From the NCBI RefSeq assembly GCF_016862815.1, contig NZ_BONR01000001.1, positions 372,001-436,000 of the forward strand: a stretch of 64,000 bases of DNA, read 5' to 3'. A program made the position numbers and the translations under genes. Below, piece after piece: positions 18,358-25,610 of this stretch; the stretch's first letter is position 1, and the number at the start of each line of letters is the position of its first letter. The notes under the pieces were generated by a model. The model ran no database searches. It saw only the letters and a program-made list of their open reading frames with translations, and was not told the origin of the DNA. This DNA comes from Demequina activiva (lineage in GTDB: Bacteria > Actinomycetota > Actinomycetes > Actinomycetales > Demequinaceae).

Positions 18358-18399
18358 TTGCATTAATCGCGCTGCGTGAGCTAGGTTAGGCGAGCCTCA
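18358..18399 (+). promoter_or_regulatory. Iron-regulated promoter with IdeR/DtxR box
   Basis: TTGCAT (18358-18363), 18 bases, TAGGTT (18382-18387) form a plausible promoter. Over the -10 lies CTAGGTTAGGCGAGCCTCA (18381-18399), which agrees at 15 of 19 positions with the DtxR/IdeR consensus as I remember it. This predicts repression by Fe2+-loaded IdeR and expression of the operon starting at 18443 under iron limitation. Confidence 0.85.
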
Positions 18400-18442
18400 C
18401 CCGCGCACCCGGACGTGCGCGCCCGCCCCCACTAGGAGAGCC

Positions 18443-19438
18443 ATGCGCCAGCGCGCCCTGATCGCGATCGCCGCAGCCGTCGTGCTGCTGATCGCGATCA
18501 CGCTGTCGCTCGCGATCGGCTCGCGCGCGATCGACCTCGCGACCGTGTGGCAGGCGCTCACCGACCTCGATCCGAACAGTCCCGAGCAGCTCATCGTGAG
18601 CGAGCTGCGAGTCAGCCGCACCGTGATCGGCATCCTCGCGGGAGCGGCCCTCGCCGTCGCCGGCGCGCTCATGCAGTCCCTCACCCGCAATCCCTTCGCG
18701 GATCCCGGCCTGCTGGGCATCAACGCCGGCGCCTCCCTCGCCGTGGTCACCGCACTCACGCTCGGCGTCGCCGGGGGCTTCGCCGCTCAGGTGCCCATCG
18801 CCTTCGTCGGTGCCGGGCTCGCGGCCGTGATCGTGTACGCGATCGGCGCGCGCGGCGCCGCGGCCGGAGCTCCCGTGCGGCTGGCCTTGGCCGGCGTCGC
18901 GCTGACCGCCCTCATCACCTCGATCACCTACGCGGTGCTGCTGGTGGACGACGCGACTCTGGAGCAGTACCGACTGTGGGTCGCCGGCTCGCTCACCGGT
19001 CGCCAGACGGAGGACGTCACCGCCCTCATCCCCATCGTCCTCATCACGATCGCCGTGGCCCTGCTGGTCTCCCGCCAGCTCGAGGCCGTCGCGCTGGGAG
19101 AGGACGCCGCCCGCGCCCTGGGCATCTCCATCGGCGGCATCCGCACTCTCGTGATCGTCCTGGTCACGCTGCTCGCGGCCGCGGCCACCGCAGCCGCCGG
19201 CCCCATCGTGTTCGTCGGGCTCGCTGTCCCCCACCTGGCGCGTGCCCTCGTGGGAGCCTCGCTCCCGTGGCTGCTCGTCGTCAGCGCGCTGGGCGGCGCC
19301 GCACTCGTGCTCGTGTGCGACGTGATCGGCCGCGTGGTCGCGCCTCCCGGTGAGATCGGCGTGGGCATCACCACGGCGTTCATCGGCGGCTTCATCTTCG
19401 CCCTCATGTCCCGCCGCATGAAGGTGGTGGAGCTGTGA
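18443..19438 (+). CDS. FecCD-type iron-siderophore ABC permease
   Basis: 331 residues with about nine or ten membrane segments, a BtuC/FecCD permease. Seen: the family signature RVSRTVIGILAGAALAVAGA followed by MQSLTRNPFADPGLLGI, and the ATPase-contacting region LGEDAARALGISI late in the sequence. It pairs with the next permease to form the channel for an Fe3+-siderophore. TAGGAGAG lies upstream of the ATG. First gene of the operon under the IdeR-type box. Confidence 0.92.
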   Translation: MRQRALIAIAAAVVLLIAITLSLAIGSRAIDLATVWQALTDLDPNSPEQLIVSELRVSRTVIGILAGAALAVAGALMQSLTRNPFADPGLLGINAGASLAVVTALTLGVAGGFAAQVPIAFVGAGLAAVIVYAIGARGAAAGAPVRLALAGVALTALITSITYAVLLVDDATLEQYRLWVAGSLTGRQTEDVTALIPIVLITIAVALLVSRQLEAVALGEDAARALGISIGGIRTLVIVLVTLLAAAATAAAGPIVFVGLAVPHLARALVGASLPWLLVVSALGGAALVLVCDVIGRVVAPPGEIGVGITTAFIGGFIFALMSRRMKVVEL

Positions 19439-20466
19439 GGATTCTGCGCATCGGCCCGCTGGGCATCACCACGCACCGTCGCACCTTCGCGGTGGGCCTG
19501 GTGCTGCTCGTCGCACTCGTCAGCGTGTTCGTGTTCGCGCTGGTCACGGGCAAGGCGGACGTCACCGTCTGGGACGCCGTCCGCTCCGCCATGGGAGTCC
19601 AGGTGGGCGCTCCGGCGGACTTCATCGTGGGCCAGGTGCGCGCCCCGCGCGCCCTCACCGCGATCCTGGTGGGCGCGATGCTCGGCCTGTCCGGAGCGAT
19701 CCTCCAGTCGCTCACGCGCAACCCGCTGGCGTCCCCCGACTTCATCGGGATCAGCATGGGAGCCGGCACGGGCGCCGTGCTCACCATCTGGCTGGTCACC
19801 GCGACCTCGCTGTGGATCACCGCCGCCGGGGCAGCCGCCGGCGCACTGATCACGGCCGCACTCATCCTGGTCCTGTCCTGGAAGCGCACCATCGTGCCGC
19901 TGCGCCTCATCCTCGCCGGCATCGGCGTGGGCTTCGTGGCCCAGGCCACCACGCAGTACCTGCTGGCGCGCATGGACGTCCACGACGCCGCGAACGCCCT
20001 GGGCTGGCTGGTGGGCTCGACCACCGGCCGCACCTGGACCCACGTGCAGTTCGCCGCGATCGCGATCGTGGTCCTGGTGCCGGTGGTGCTGGGACACGCA
20101 CGCGCGCTGCGCACCATGGAGATGGGCGATGACGCCGCTCAGGCGCTGGGAGTGTCCGTGGGCCGCAGCCGCGCGATCCTCGCCGTCGCCTCCGTGCTGC
20201 TGGCGGCGGCCGCCGTGGCCGTCACCGGGCCCATCGGCTTCATCGCCCTAGTGGCGCCCGCACTCGCACTGCGCACCACCCGCTCCGCAGGCGTGGCACT
20301 CGTTCCGGCGGCGCTCATGGGCGCGCTGCTGCTGCTGGCTGCGGACCAGGTCTCGCAGCTGATGCCCGCGGATCTGCAGTTCCCCGTTGGCGTGTTCACC
20401 GCCGCCGTCGGCGCCCCCTACCTGCTGTGGCTGGTGTGGCGCTCTTCCCGAGGAGGTCAGTCATGA
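19435..20466 (+). CDS. FecCD-type iron-siderophore ABC permease, second subunit
   Basis: 343 residues, homologous to the preceding permease: RAPRALTAILVGAMLGLSGA then LQSLTRNPLASPDFIGIS, and MGDDAAQALGVSVG for ATPase coupling. The GTG start overlaps the previous stop by four bases (GTGA), so the two subunits are made together and probably heterodimerise, as in FepD/FepG. Confidence 0.92.
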   Translation: MRILRIGPLGITTHRRTFAVGLVLLVALVSVFVFALVTGKADVTVWDAVRSAMGVQVGAPADFIVGQVRAPRALTAILVGAMLGLSGAILQSLTRNPLASPDFIGISMGAGTGAVLTIWLVTATSLWITAAGAAAGALITAALILVLSWKRTIVPLRLILAGIGVGFVAQATTQYLLARMDVHDAANALGWLVGSTTGRTWTHVQFAAIAIVVLVPVVLGHARALRTMEMGDDAAQALGVSVGRSRAILAVASVLLAAAAVAVTGPIGFIALVAPALALRTTRSAGVALVPAALMGALLLLAADQVSQLMPADLQFPVGVFTAAVGAPYLLWLVWRSSRGGQS

Positions 20467-21257
20467 GCAGGCTCGAAGCACGCGACGTCGTGCTGGGCTA
20501 CGGCGATCACGTGGTGGTGCGTGGCGTGGACGTCGCGATCCCGGACGGCCAGATCACCGCCATCGTGGGCCCCAACGGCTGCGGCAAGTCCACGCTGCTG
20601 CGCTCGCTGGTGCGCCTGCTCGAGCCGCGCTCCGGCACCGTCCTGCTGGACGGCGAGGACATCCACCGCACGCACACCAAGGAGGTCGCGCGGCGCGTGG
20701 GGCTGCTCCCGCAGTCGCCCATCGCTCCGGCCGGCATCACGGTCAAGGAGCTGGTGGCCCGCGGCCGCACCCCTCACCAGAAGCTGCTGCGTCCGTGGAG
20801 CGACACGGACGAGACGGCGGTGCTGTCCGCCCTCCACTCGACGGCGCTGACGGACATCCAGGACTCGGTGGTCGACGAGCTCTCCGGCGGTCAGCGCCAG
20901 CGGGCGTGGATCGCGATGACGCTCGCGCAGGACACTCCCCTGATGCTGCTCGACGAGCCGACGACCTACCTCGACATCGCCCACCAGTACGACGTCATGG
21001 ACCTGCTGCACCGCTTGAACAGCCGCCAGCAGCGCACCATCGTGATGGTGGTCCACGACCTTCACCAGGCCGCGCGCTACGCGCACCACGTGATCGCGAT
21101 GCACGATGGCCAAGTCGCGGCGGCGGGCGCCCCCAGGGACGTCCTGACCGAGGACCTGATTCGCCAGGTGTTCGCGCTCGAGGCGCGCGTGCTCGAGGAT
21201 CCCGTCACGGGCACGCCCATGGTGGTGCCCGCGCATGGACCGGGGGGTGTGCGATGA
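20463..21257 (+). CDS. Iron-siderophore ABC transporter ATP-binding protein
   Basis: 264 residues, FepC/FecE type. Walker A GPNGCGKST (about residues 37-45), signature LSGGQRQRAW, Walker B LMLLDEPT, and the switch His in VVHDLHQA. The ATG at 20463 has AGGAGG ten bases upstream and overlaps the permease end by four bases. Powers import through the two FecCD subunits. Confidence 0.95.
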   Translation: MSRLEARDVVLGYGDHVVVRGVDVAIPDGQITAIVGPNGCGKSTLLRSLVRLLEPRSGTVLLDGEDIHRTHTKEVARRVGLLPQSPIAPAGITVKELVARGRTPHQKLLRPWSDTDETAVLSALHSTALTDIQDSVVDELSGGQRQRAWIAMTLAQDTPLMLLDEPTTYLDIAHQYDVMDLLHRLNSRQQRTIVMVVHDLHQAARYAHHVIAMHDGQVAAAGAPRDVLTEDLIRQVFALEARVLEDPVTGTPMVVPAHGPGGVR

Positions 21258-21826
21258 CGCTGACCGCTCCGCAGCTGCGCTCCACCGCAGCGCTCGTGGC
21301 CGCCGTTCCGGGGCTCCGGGCGCGCCTGGCCGATGCGACCGGCACGTGCGTGGAGGTGGGACCGGATGGCGACGGCCACCTGCGCGCCCAGGCGTTCCAC
21401 GACATCGTTCGCGATGCGCACGCTCGCGGCGAGGTCCTCGCCGCGACAGAGCTCACCGTCGAGGGCCTCGACGCGGCGACCGGACTGGTTCACCACGCCG
21501 GCGCCCGCTGGTTCGTGAGCCCTCTGCCAGCCCGCCGCACGGTGGCATGCCTGCGCGAGTCCGGGCACACGCCCGCGCCCCTGCAGGCGATGGTGCGCGG
21601 CGACGACGAGCTGGGCGTGTCCGTGGTGCGCATCGCCGACCGCTCGGGCGCGCTGGACCCCGCGGCGATCGACGCGGCCGCCGTCAGCGCCCGCGCGGCC
21701 TGCCTGGTCGCCCACCTGGTGAGCACCACGCATGCGGCCGATGCCGGGTCCGGCACCGCGGAGGCGGCCCCAGACCTCGCGGCGCGCCACGCCATCACGA
21801 ACGACCCCGACCACCCTTCTCACTGA
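21254..21826 (+). CDS. Unknown protein in siderophore operon, paralogue of the product at 8876-9361
   Basis: 190 residues; ATG overlaps the ATPase stop (ATGA). No signal peptide or membrane segment is seen. It shares with the 161-residue product at 8876-9361 an ARWFVS core, LGVSVVRIA, and a C-terminal AACLVAHL helix, over about 150 residues. It is longer at the C-terminus by an Ala/Asp-rich tail. Its place between the transporter ATPase and the binding protein suggests a cytoplasmic role in iron release, iron sensing or transporter control, but the sequence shows no recognised motif. Confidence 0.75.
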   Translation: MTLTAPQLRSTAALVAAVPGLRARLADATGTCVEVGPDGDGHLRAQAFHDIVRDAHARGEVLAATELTVEGLDAATGLVHHAGARWFVSPLPARRTVACLRESGHTPAPLQAMVRGDDELGVSVVRIADRSGALDPAAIDAAAVSARAACLVAHLVSTTHAADAGSGTAEAAPDLAARHAITNDPDHPSH

Positions 21827-21869
21827 CCCACCCGACCCACCCGACGCTCCACCCCACGAAAGGAACACC

Positions 21870-22973
21870 ATGCTGAACCCCACCACGCGCCGCGCAGGCG
21901 TCGCAGGCATGGCCGCTGCGGCCGCGCTGCTCCTCGCCGCGTGCTCGTCCGGCTCCGCCGATGACGCCACCGAGGAGCCCACGGACTCCGCGACGGAGAC
22001 TGCCGAGGAGACCACCACCGAGGCCTTCCCCGTCACCCTCGACACCGTGATGGGCGAGGTCACCATCGAGGACCAGCCCGAGCGCGTGGTCACGCTCGGC
22101 TCCCACGAGCACGAGTACCTGTACGCGCTGGGCGTCGCGCCCGTCGCGGTGCCGGTGAGCTGGCAGGGCTACGACAACGGCACCGGCCCGTGGGCCGAGG
22201 AGGACCGTCTCGCCGCAGGCGCGGAGCCCGAGACCTTCGAGCCGGGCACCACCACCTACGACGCGGAGGCGATCGCGGCGTTCGAGCCCGATCTCATCGT
22301 GGCGACCTACCCCAACCACACCATGACGCAGGAGGAGTTCGACCTGCTGTCCGGCATCGCTCCCGTCGTCACCCGTCCGGCCACGGACGCGCAGGGCAAC
22401 GAGACCGTCGAGTGGGGCGTCTCGCTCGCGGACGAGCTGAGCCTCCTGGCACAGGCCACCGGCACCACGGACAAGGCCGAGGAGATCATCTCAGAGATCG
22501 ATGCCGCCTACGCCGAGGTCCGCGACGCGCACCCCGAGTGGGAGGGCCTCACCTCGCAGGTGGGCGGCTTCTACGAGGGCCAGGCGTTCGTCTACAGCGC
22601 CAACGACACACGCAACCAGTTCCTCGCGAACGTGGGCCTCGACGTGTCCTCGATCGAGGGCACCGAGGAGGCATGGTTCCAGATCAGCGCCGAGCAGCTC
22701 GACGTCCTGGGCGAGCTCGACTCGATCGTGTGGCAGGTCGCGACCACGCCCGAGGCGCGTGGCGACCTTGAGGGTCTGCCGCTGTTCCCGTCGCTGAACG
22801 TCACCGAGACCGGCGGCAGCATCTGGCTGTCCGACCCGATCCTGGAGGGCGCGTTCTTCGCGAACTCGCCGTCCTCGGTCTTCTACTCGATCGACGCGTT
22901 CGTGCCGATGCTGGAGCAGGCGCTCGACGGCGACCCCGCCACCGAGGTCGTCGAGTTCTCGAGCGAGAGCTGA
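21870..22973 (+). CDS. Iron-siderophore ABC substrate-binding lipoprotein
   Basis: 367 residues, FepB/FecB-like (TroA-type fold). A lipoprotein signal ends LLAACSS with the lipidated Cys at 25, followed by an acidic, Thr-rich linker to about 52. The start of the folded domain (VTIEDQPERVVTLGSHEHEYLYALG) and AIAAFEPDLIVATY are typical of siderophore-binding proteins. AAGGAA lies just before the ATG. Captures the ferri-siderophore and feeds the upstream FecCD/ATPase complex. Confidence 0.92.
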   Translation: MLNPTTRRAGVAGMAAAAALLLAACSSGSADDATEEPTDSATETAEETTTEAFPVTLDTVMGEVTIEDQPERVVTLGSHEHEYLYALGVAPVAVPVSWQGYDNGTGPWAEEDRLAAGAEPETFEPGTTTYDAEAIAAFEPDLIVATYPNHTMTQEEFDLLSGIAPVVTRPATDAQGNETVEWGVSLADELSLLAQATGTTDKAEEIISEIDAAYAEVRDAHPEWEGLTSQVGGFYEGQAFVYSANDTRNQFLANVGLDVSSIEGTEEAWFQISAEQLDVLGELDSIVWQVATTPEARGDLEGLPLFPSLNVTETGGSIWLSDPILEGAFFANSPSSVFYSIDAFVPMLEQALDGDPATEVVEFSSES

Positions 22974-22991
22974 CGCGCTCCTGACCCGAGC

Positions 22992-23021
22992 GGGAGGCGC
23001 CGGGTACGCCCGGCGCCTCCC
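22992..23021 (+). terminator. Stable hairpin with UACG loop between binding-protein and SIP genes
   Basis: A perfect 13-bp stem (22992-23004 with 23009-23021) closed by a TACG loop, a UNCG-type tetraloop. No U-tract follows, so it may be a partial terminator or an mRNA 3'-end stabiliser. It would lower expression of the reductase gene relative to the lipoprotein. Confidence 0.6.
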
Positions 23022-23060
23022 CCATCGGCCGTCGACACCCCCCACCTACTGGAAGGCATC

Positions 23061-23900
23061 ATGACCGACTCGTTCCTGGTCCACGTGGCCGCCGCCGAGC
23101 AGATCAGCCCTCACCTGCGCCGCGTGACGCTCGCCGGCGACGCGCTGCGCACGTGGGAGTCCACCGGCAAGCCCGACGAGTTCGTGCACGTCCACATCCC
23201 TGACGCGGACCCGGCGCCGGGCTGGGAGGACGACCACGACATCGCCCGCCACTACACGATCCGCCGCTGGGATCCCTCCGGCCCCAGAGTCGACATCGAT
23301 GTGGTGACGCATGGCCACGGCCGTGGCGCGACGTGGGCCAGGCAGGCACAGGCCGGCGACGTGGTCGCCATCAGCGACGCCCACGGCTACTACGAGGCGC
23401 CTGCCGGCTCGACCCGCCGCCTGCTGATCGCCGATGCGACGGGCCTGCCCGCGGTCGCGCGCATCCTGGAGGAGGCGACCCCCGAGGAGACGTTCGAGGT
23501 CGTGGTCGAGCTCATCAACGCCGAGGACGCCATCGCGCTGCCCTCCCCCGCCACCGTCACCGTCGAGTGGAAGGTCTCGGGCAACGGCCGAGGCCCCTCC
23601 GCGCTGGTGTCCTGCATGGAGCGCCTGCCCGTGCCGGAGGGCGACACCTACGTGTGGGTCGCGTGCGAGTCCGCGCAGTCCCGCAAGGCGCGCAAGTTCA
23701 TCCGCGCCAGCTGGCCACGTCACCACAGCCTGTACCGGATCGTGGGCTACTGGCACGTGGACCAGGAGCAGCAGCTCGCCAAGTGGAACGCCCTCACGCC
23801 CGAGCAGCAGGCTCGCTACGCCGAGATCTGGGACGAGTCCCGTCCCGACGAGGTGAACTGGATGGAGCTCGAGCCCTACCTCCAGGAGCTGGGGCTCTAG
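23061..23900 (+). CDS. Siderophore-interacting protein (FAD-dependent ferric-siderophore reductase)
   Basis: 279 residues, the SIP/ViuB family. Releases iron from imported ferri-siderophores in the cytoplasm by reduction. Seen: HLRRVTLAGDAL at the start of the FAD domain, ARHYTIRRWD (flavin-binding RxYTxR motif), HGHGRGATWA, and a C-terminal YVWVACES....RKARKFIR and HSLYRIVGYW typical of SIP proteins. ACTGGAAGG precedes the ATG. Last gene of the uptake operon, after an intergenic hairpin. Confidence 0.92.
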   Translation: MTDSFLVHVAAAEQISPHLRRVTLAGDALRTWESTGKPDEFVHVHIPDADPAPGWEDDHDIARHYTIRRWDPSGPRVDIDVVTHGHGRGATWARQAQAGDVVAISDAHGYYEAPAGSTRRLLIADATGLPAVARILEEATPEETFEVVVELINAEDAIALPSPATVTVEWKVSGNGRGPSALVSCMERLPVPEGDTYVWVACESAQSRKARKFIRASWPRHHSLYRIVGYWHVDQEQQLAKWNALTPEQQARYAEIWDESRPDEVNWMELEPYLQELGL

Positions 23901-24356
23901 CGAGGACGGGGTGAGCGGGCCGGAGCGTTCACCTCCACCCCCCACAAATGGGGATACCCGGTGCCCCAGCGAGCCGCTAGCGTCGAAGTCGCGAGGGCCC
24001 GCCCCGGCCCTTTCGCATCCACGATCTGATCGCACCTAGGACCCGGGGGGGCCGCCATGCGCAAGTGGGAGATCATCGCGGCGCAGTAAGCGCCGCGAGC
24101 ACGACGAACGAGAGCTGGAGCCTGACTGTCAGGCACCGGACGTGACACGCCGACGAGGCGAACTGGATGGAACTCGAGGCCTACCCTCTGGAGCTGGGGC
24201 TATAACTCGGCCCCTCCGTTGTGCGTGGTCTCTTGGAGTTGTTCACTGGACACCCCCACAAGTGGGGATTCCAGGCCCGAGACAGAACGGATACCGTGGT
24301 CGCACGGTGGCGCGGTGTCCAGACATCACCTAACTCTGCTCAAAGGAGACAAGCCC
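23901..24356. other. Gene-poor stretch with a decayed duplication
   Basis: 456 bases without a convincing gene. It holds a degenerate copy of the end of the SIP gene (24152-24205) and a second matching block downstream of both stops: GTTCAC followed by a CCCCAC/GTGGGG-type hairpin occurs at about 23929-23962 and again at about 24240-24270. The two copies lie about 305 bases apart. A 10-codon open frame at 24057 has nothing to support it. Confidence 0.7.
24152..24205 (+). pseudogene. Remnant of a duplicated siderophore-interacting-protein gene (3' end)
   Basis: 54 bases matching 23847-23900, the last 18 codons of the SIP gene, at about 80-85% identity, with the frame and stop codon kept (encodes DEANWMELEAYPLELGL). 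Nothing upstream of it matches the rest of the gene. Most differences are at third positions or conservative, so the copy seems to have been translated for a time before the body of the gene was lost. Confidence 0.75.
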
Positions 24357-24375
24357 TTGCGCATCACTCACATGG

Positions 24376-25311
24376 TTGCGGGGGGTAACCGCACTCGCGG
24401 TCGCCCTCACTGCCACTCCTGTTGCTGCCGATGACCACGACCCGGCAAACGACGTCGCCGAAACCATCGCGAGGGCCGCACCTCACGCGGATCGCGTCAT
24501 GACCACCACCGCAATTCCCGTGACGGACGCCGAGTACGACCTCGGCGATGTCGAGGTCTCAGTACCGCTCGACGCGGACAAGCCGCTCTTGATCGAGGCG
24601 GGCGGAACGGGTACAGAGATCTCCCTGCCGGCGGAGCTTCGCGTCCGCGACGGCGTCCTCGCCGACGATGGCACCGTCGTGTTCGAGGAGGCAGGCGACG
24701 GCGCCCACGCCGCAGTCCAAGCGCTTGACGACGGGTCCGTACGCCTCCAGACGGTTCTCGACAGTCCGGATGCACCGTCCACGTACACCTATGACTTCGG
24801 ACAAGGCGTCGAACTTGTGTTGCTCGAGAATGGCTCCGTCGAGGTGACCGAGCCGCTCGGGGACGGCATCGTCGCGGTGACCGGCACCATCGACGCGCCC
24901 TGGGCAATCGACGCCGACGGCGCCTCCGTCCCCACCTCCTACACGGTCGACGGCTCCCGGCTCGTGCAGCACGTGGAGCACGGCCCTCAGCACACTTACC
25001 CCATCACGGCAGACCCGAGCTACTCCTACGGGTGGAAGGTGTACACCAAGTATTCGAGGTCCGAAACCAGGAACATCGCCGGCTGGACTTCGTACGGCAC
25101 GATTGTTTCGGGTGTGTGCCCGTTCATCCCCAGGTTCGGTCAGGTAACGGCAGCAGCCTGCATTGCCGCGTTCTCAGCGGTTGCGACTTCAATCGACAAC
25201 ACGTTCAACAGCGCGAAGTCTCAAGGACGTTGCGTGGAGATCTCCTACCCGTACTATCCGACCCTTGTCACGATTGCCGCCCAAGCCCGATGGAAGGTCG
25301 TCTCATGTTGA
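24376..25311 (+). CDS. Secreted protein with toxin-like architecture (possible frameshift near the start)
   Basis: The open frame gives about 311 residues: signal peptide, an N-terminal domain (about 20-215) ending in a conserved-looking APWAIDADG.SVPTSYTVDG and HTYPITADPS segment, and a different ~95-residue C-terminal domain with three Cys. I recall actinobacterial secreted proteins with this same N-terminal block joined to varied toxin domains, so a polymorphic-toxin role is proposed, not shown. The best ribosome site (AAGGAG, 24343-24348) is eight bases before a TTG at 24357 in another frame; removing one G from the run at 24380-24385 would join MRITHMVAG to VTALAVALTATPVAA, a fine signal peptide. 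Otherwise the TTG at 24376 is the start, without a ribosome site. Confidence 0.65.
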   Translation: MRGVTALAVALTATPVAADDHDPANDVAETIARAAPHADRVMTTTAIPVTDAEYDLGDVEVSVPLDADKPLLIEAGGTGTEISLPAELRVRDGVLADDGTVVFEEAGDGAHAAVQALDDGSVRLQTVLDSPDAPSTYTYDFGQGVELVLLENGSVEVTEPLGDGIVAVTGTIDAPWAIDADGASVPTSYTVDGSRLVQHVEHGPQHTYPITADPSYSYGWKVYTKYSRSETRNIAGWTSYGTIVSGVCPFIPRFGQVTAAACIAAFSAVATSIDNTFNSAKSQGRCVEISYPYYPTLVTIAAQARWKVVSC

Positions 25312-25526
25312 AGATGCAACGCTCGTCCACCATCGAGATCGCAGGGTGGTTGGCCCTCGGCGTCTCATCAGGACTCTTCGTGTCCTGGTCGATCTACGGC
25401 GTCGTCTGGCAGTGGCCGCTCTTCGTGATGGTCGCCGCCTCGATGGGCGGCTGGTACTTCCAGCGCTGGTACGCACGACGTCAGCAACGCCGTCTGATCA
25501 ACCACGACGACACCGATGTCGGTTGA
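25305..25526 (+). CDS. Small two-helix membrane protein, possible immunity partner
   Basis: 73 residues: two hydrophobic segments (about 10-35 and 37-55), then a basic RRQQRR tail and an acidic end. The ATG at 25305 overlaps the end of the secreted-protein gene by seven bases, so translation is coupled. Small membrane proteins coded directly after a secreted toxin are often immunity proteins; here that is inference from position only. No family was recognised. Confidence 0.65.
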   Translation: MLKMQRSSTIEIAGWLALGVSSGLFVSWSIYGVVWQWPLFVMVAASMGGWYFQRWYARRQQRRLINHDDTDVG

Positions 25527-25552
25527 CGCGCCTGTGCCCTTGACAGACGGAC

Positions 25553-25585
25553 GGGCCGATGCGGTGGTGACCACCGCATCGGCCC
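25553..25585. terminator. Bidirectional terminator hairpin made of GCCGATGC words
   Basis: A perfect 15-bp stem (25553-25567 with 25571-25585) with the loop TGA, between the convergent ends of the small membrane protein gene and phoH. Each arm contains GGCCGATGCG or its complement. The hairpin at 33301-33343 has the same plan and loop. Confidence 0.8.
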
Positions 25586-25610
25586 TCGCGTCGTTTCGGG
25601 GCGGCCTGAC

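Noticed and set aside
24057-24089. Ten-codon open frame in the gene-poor stretch
   Set aside because: G-rich sequence before it could pass for a ribosome site, but the peptide is tiny and nothing else supports it.
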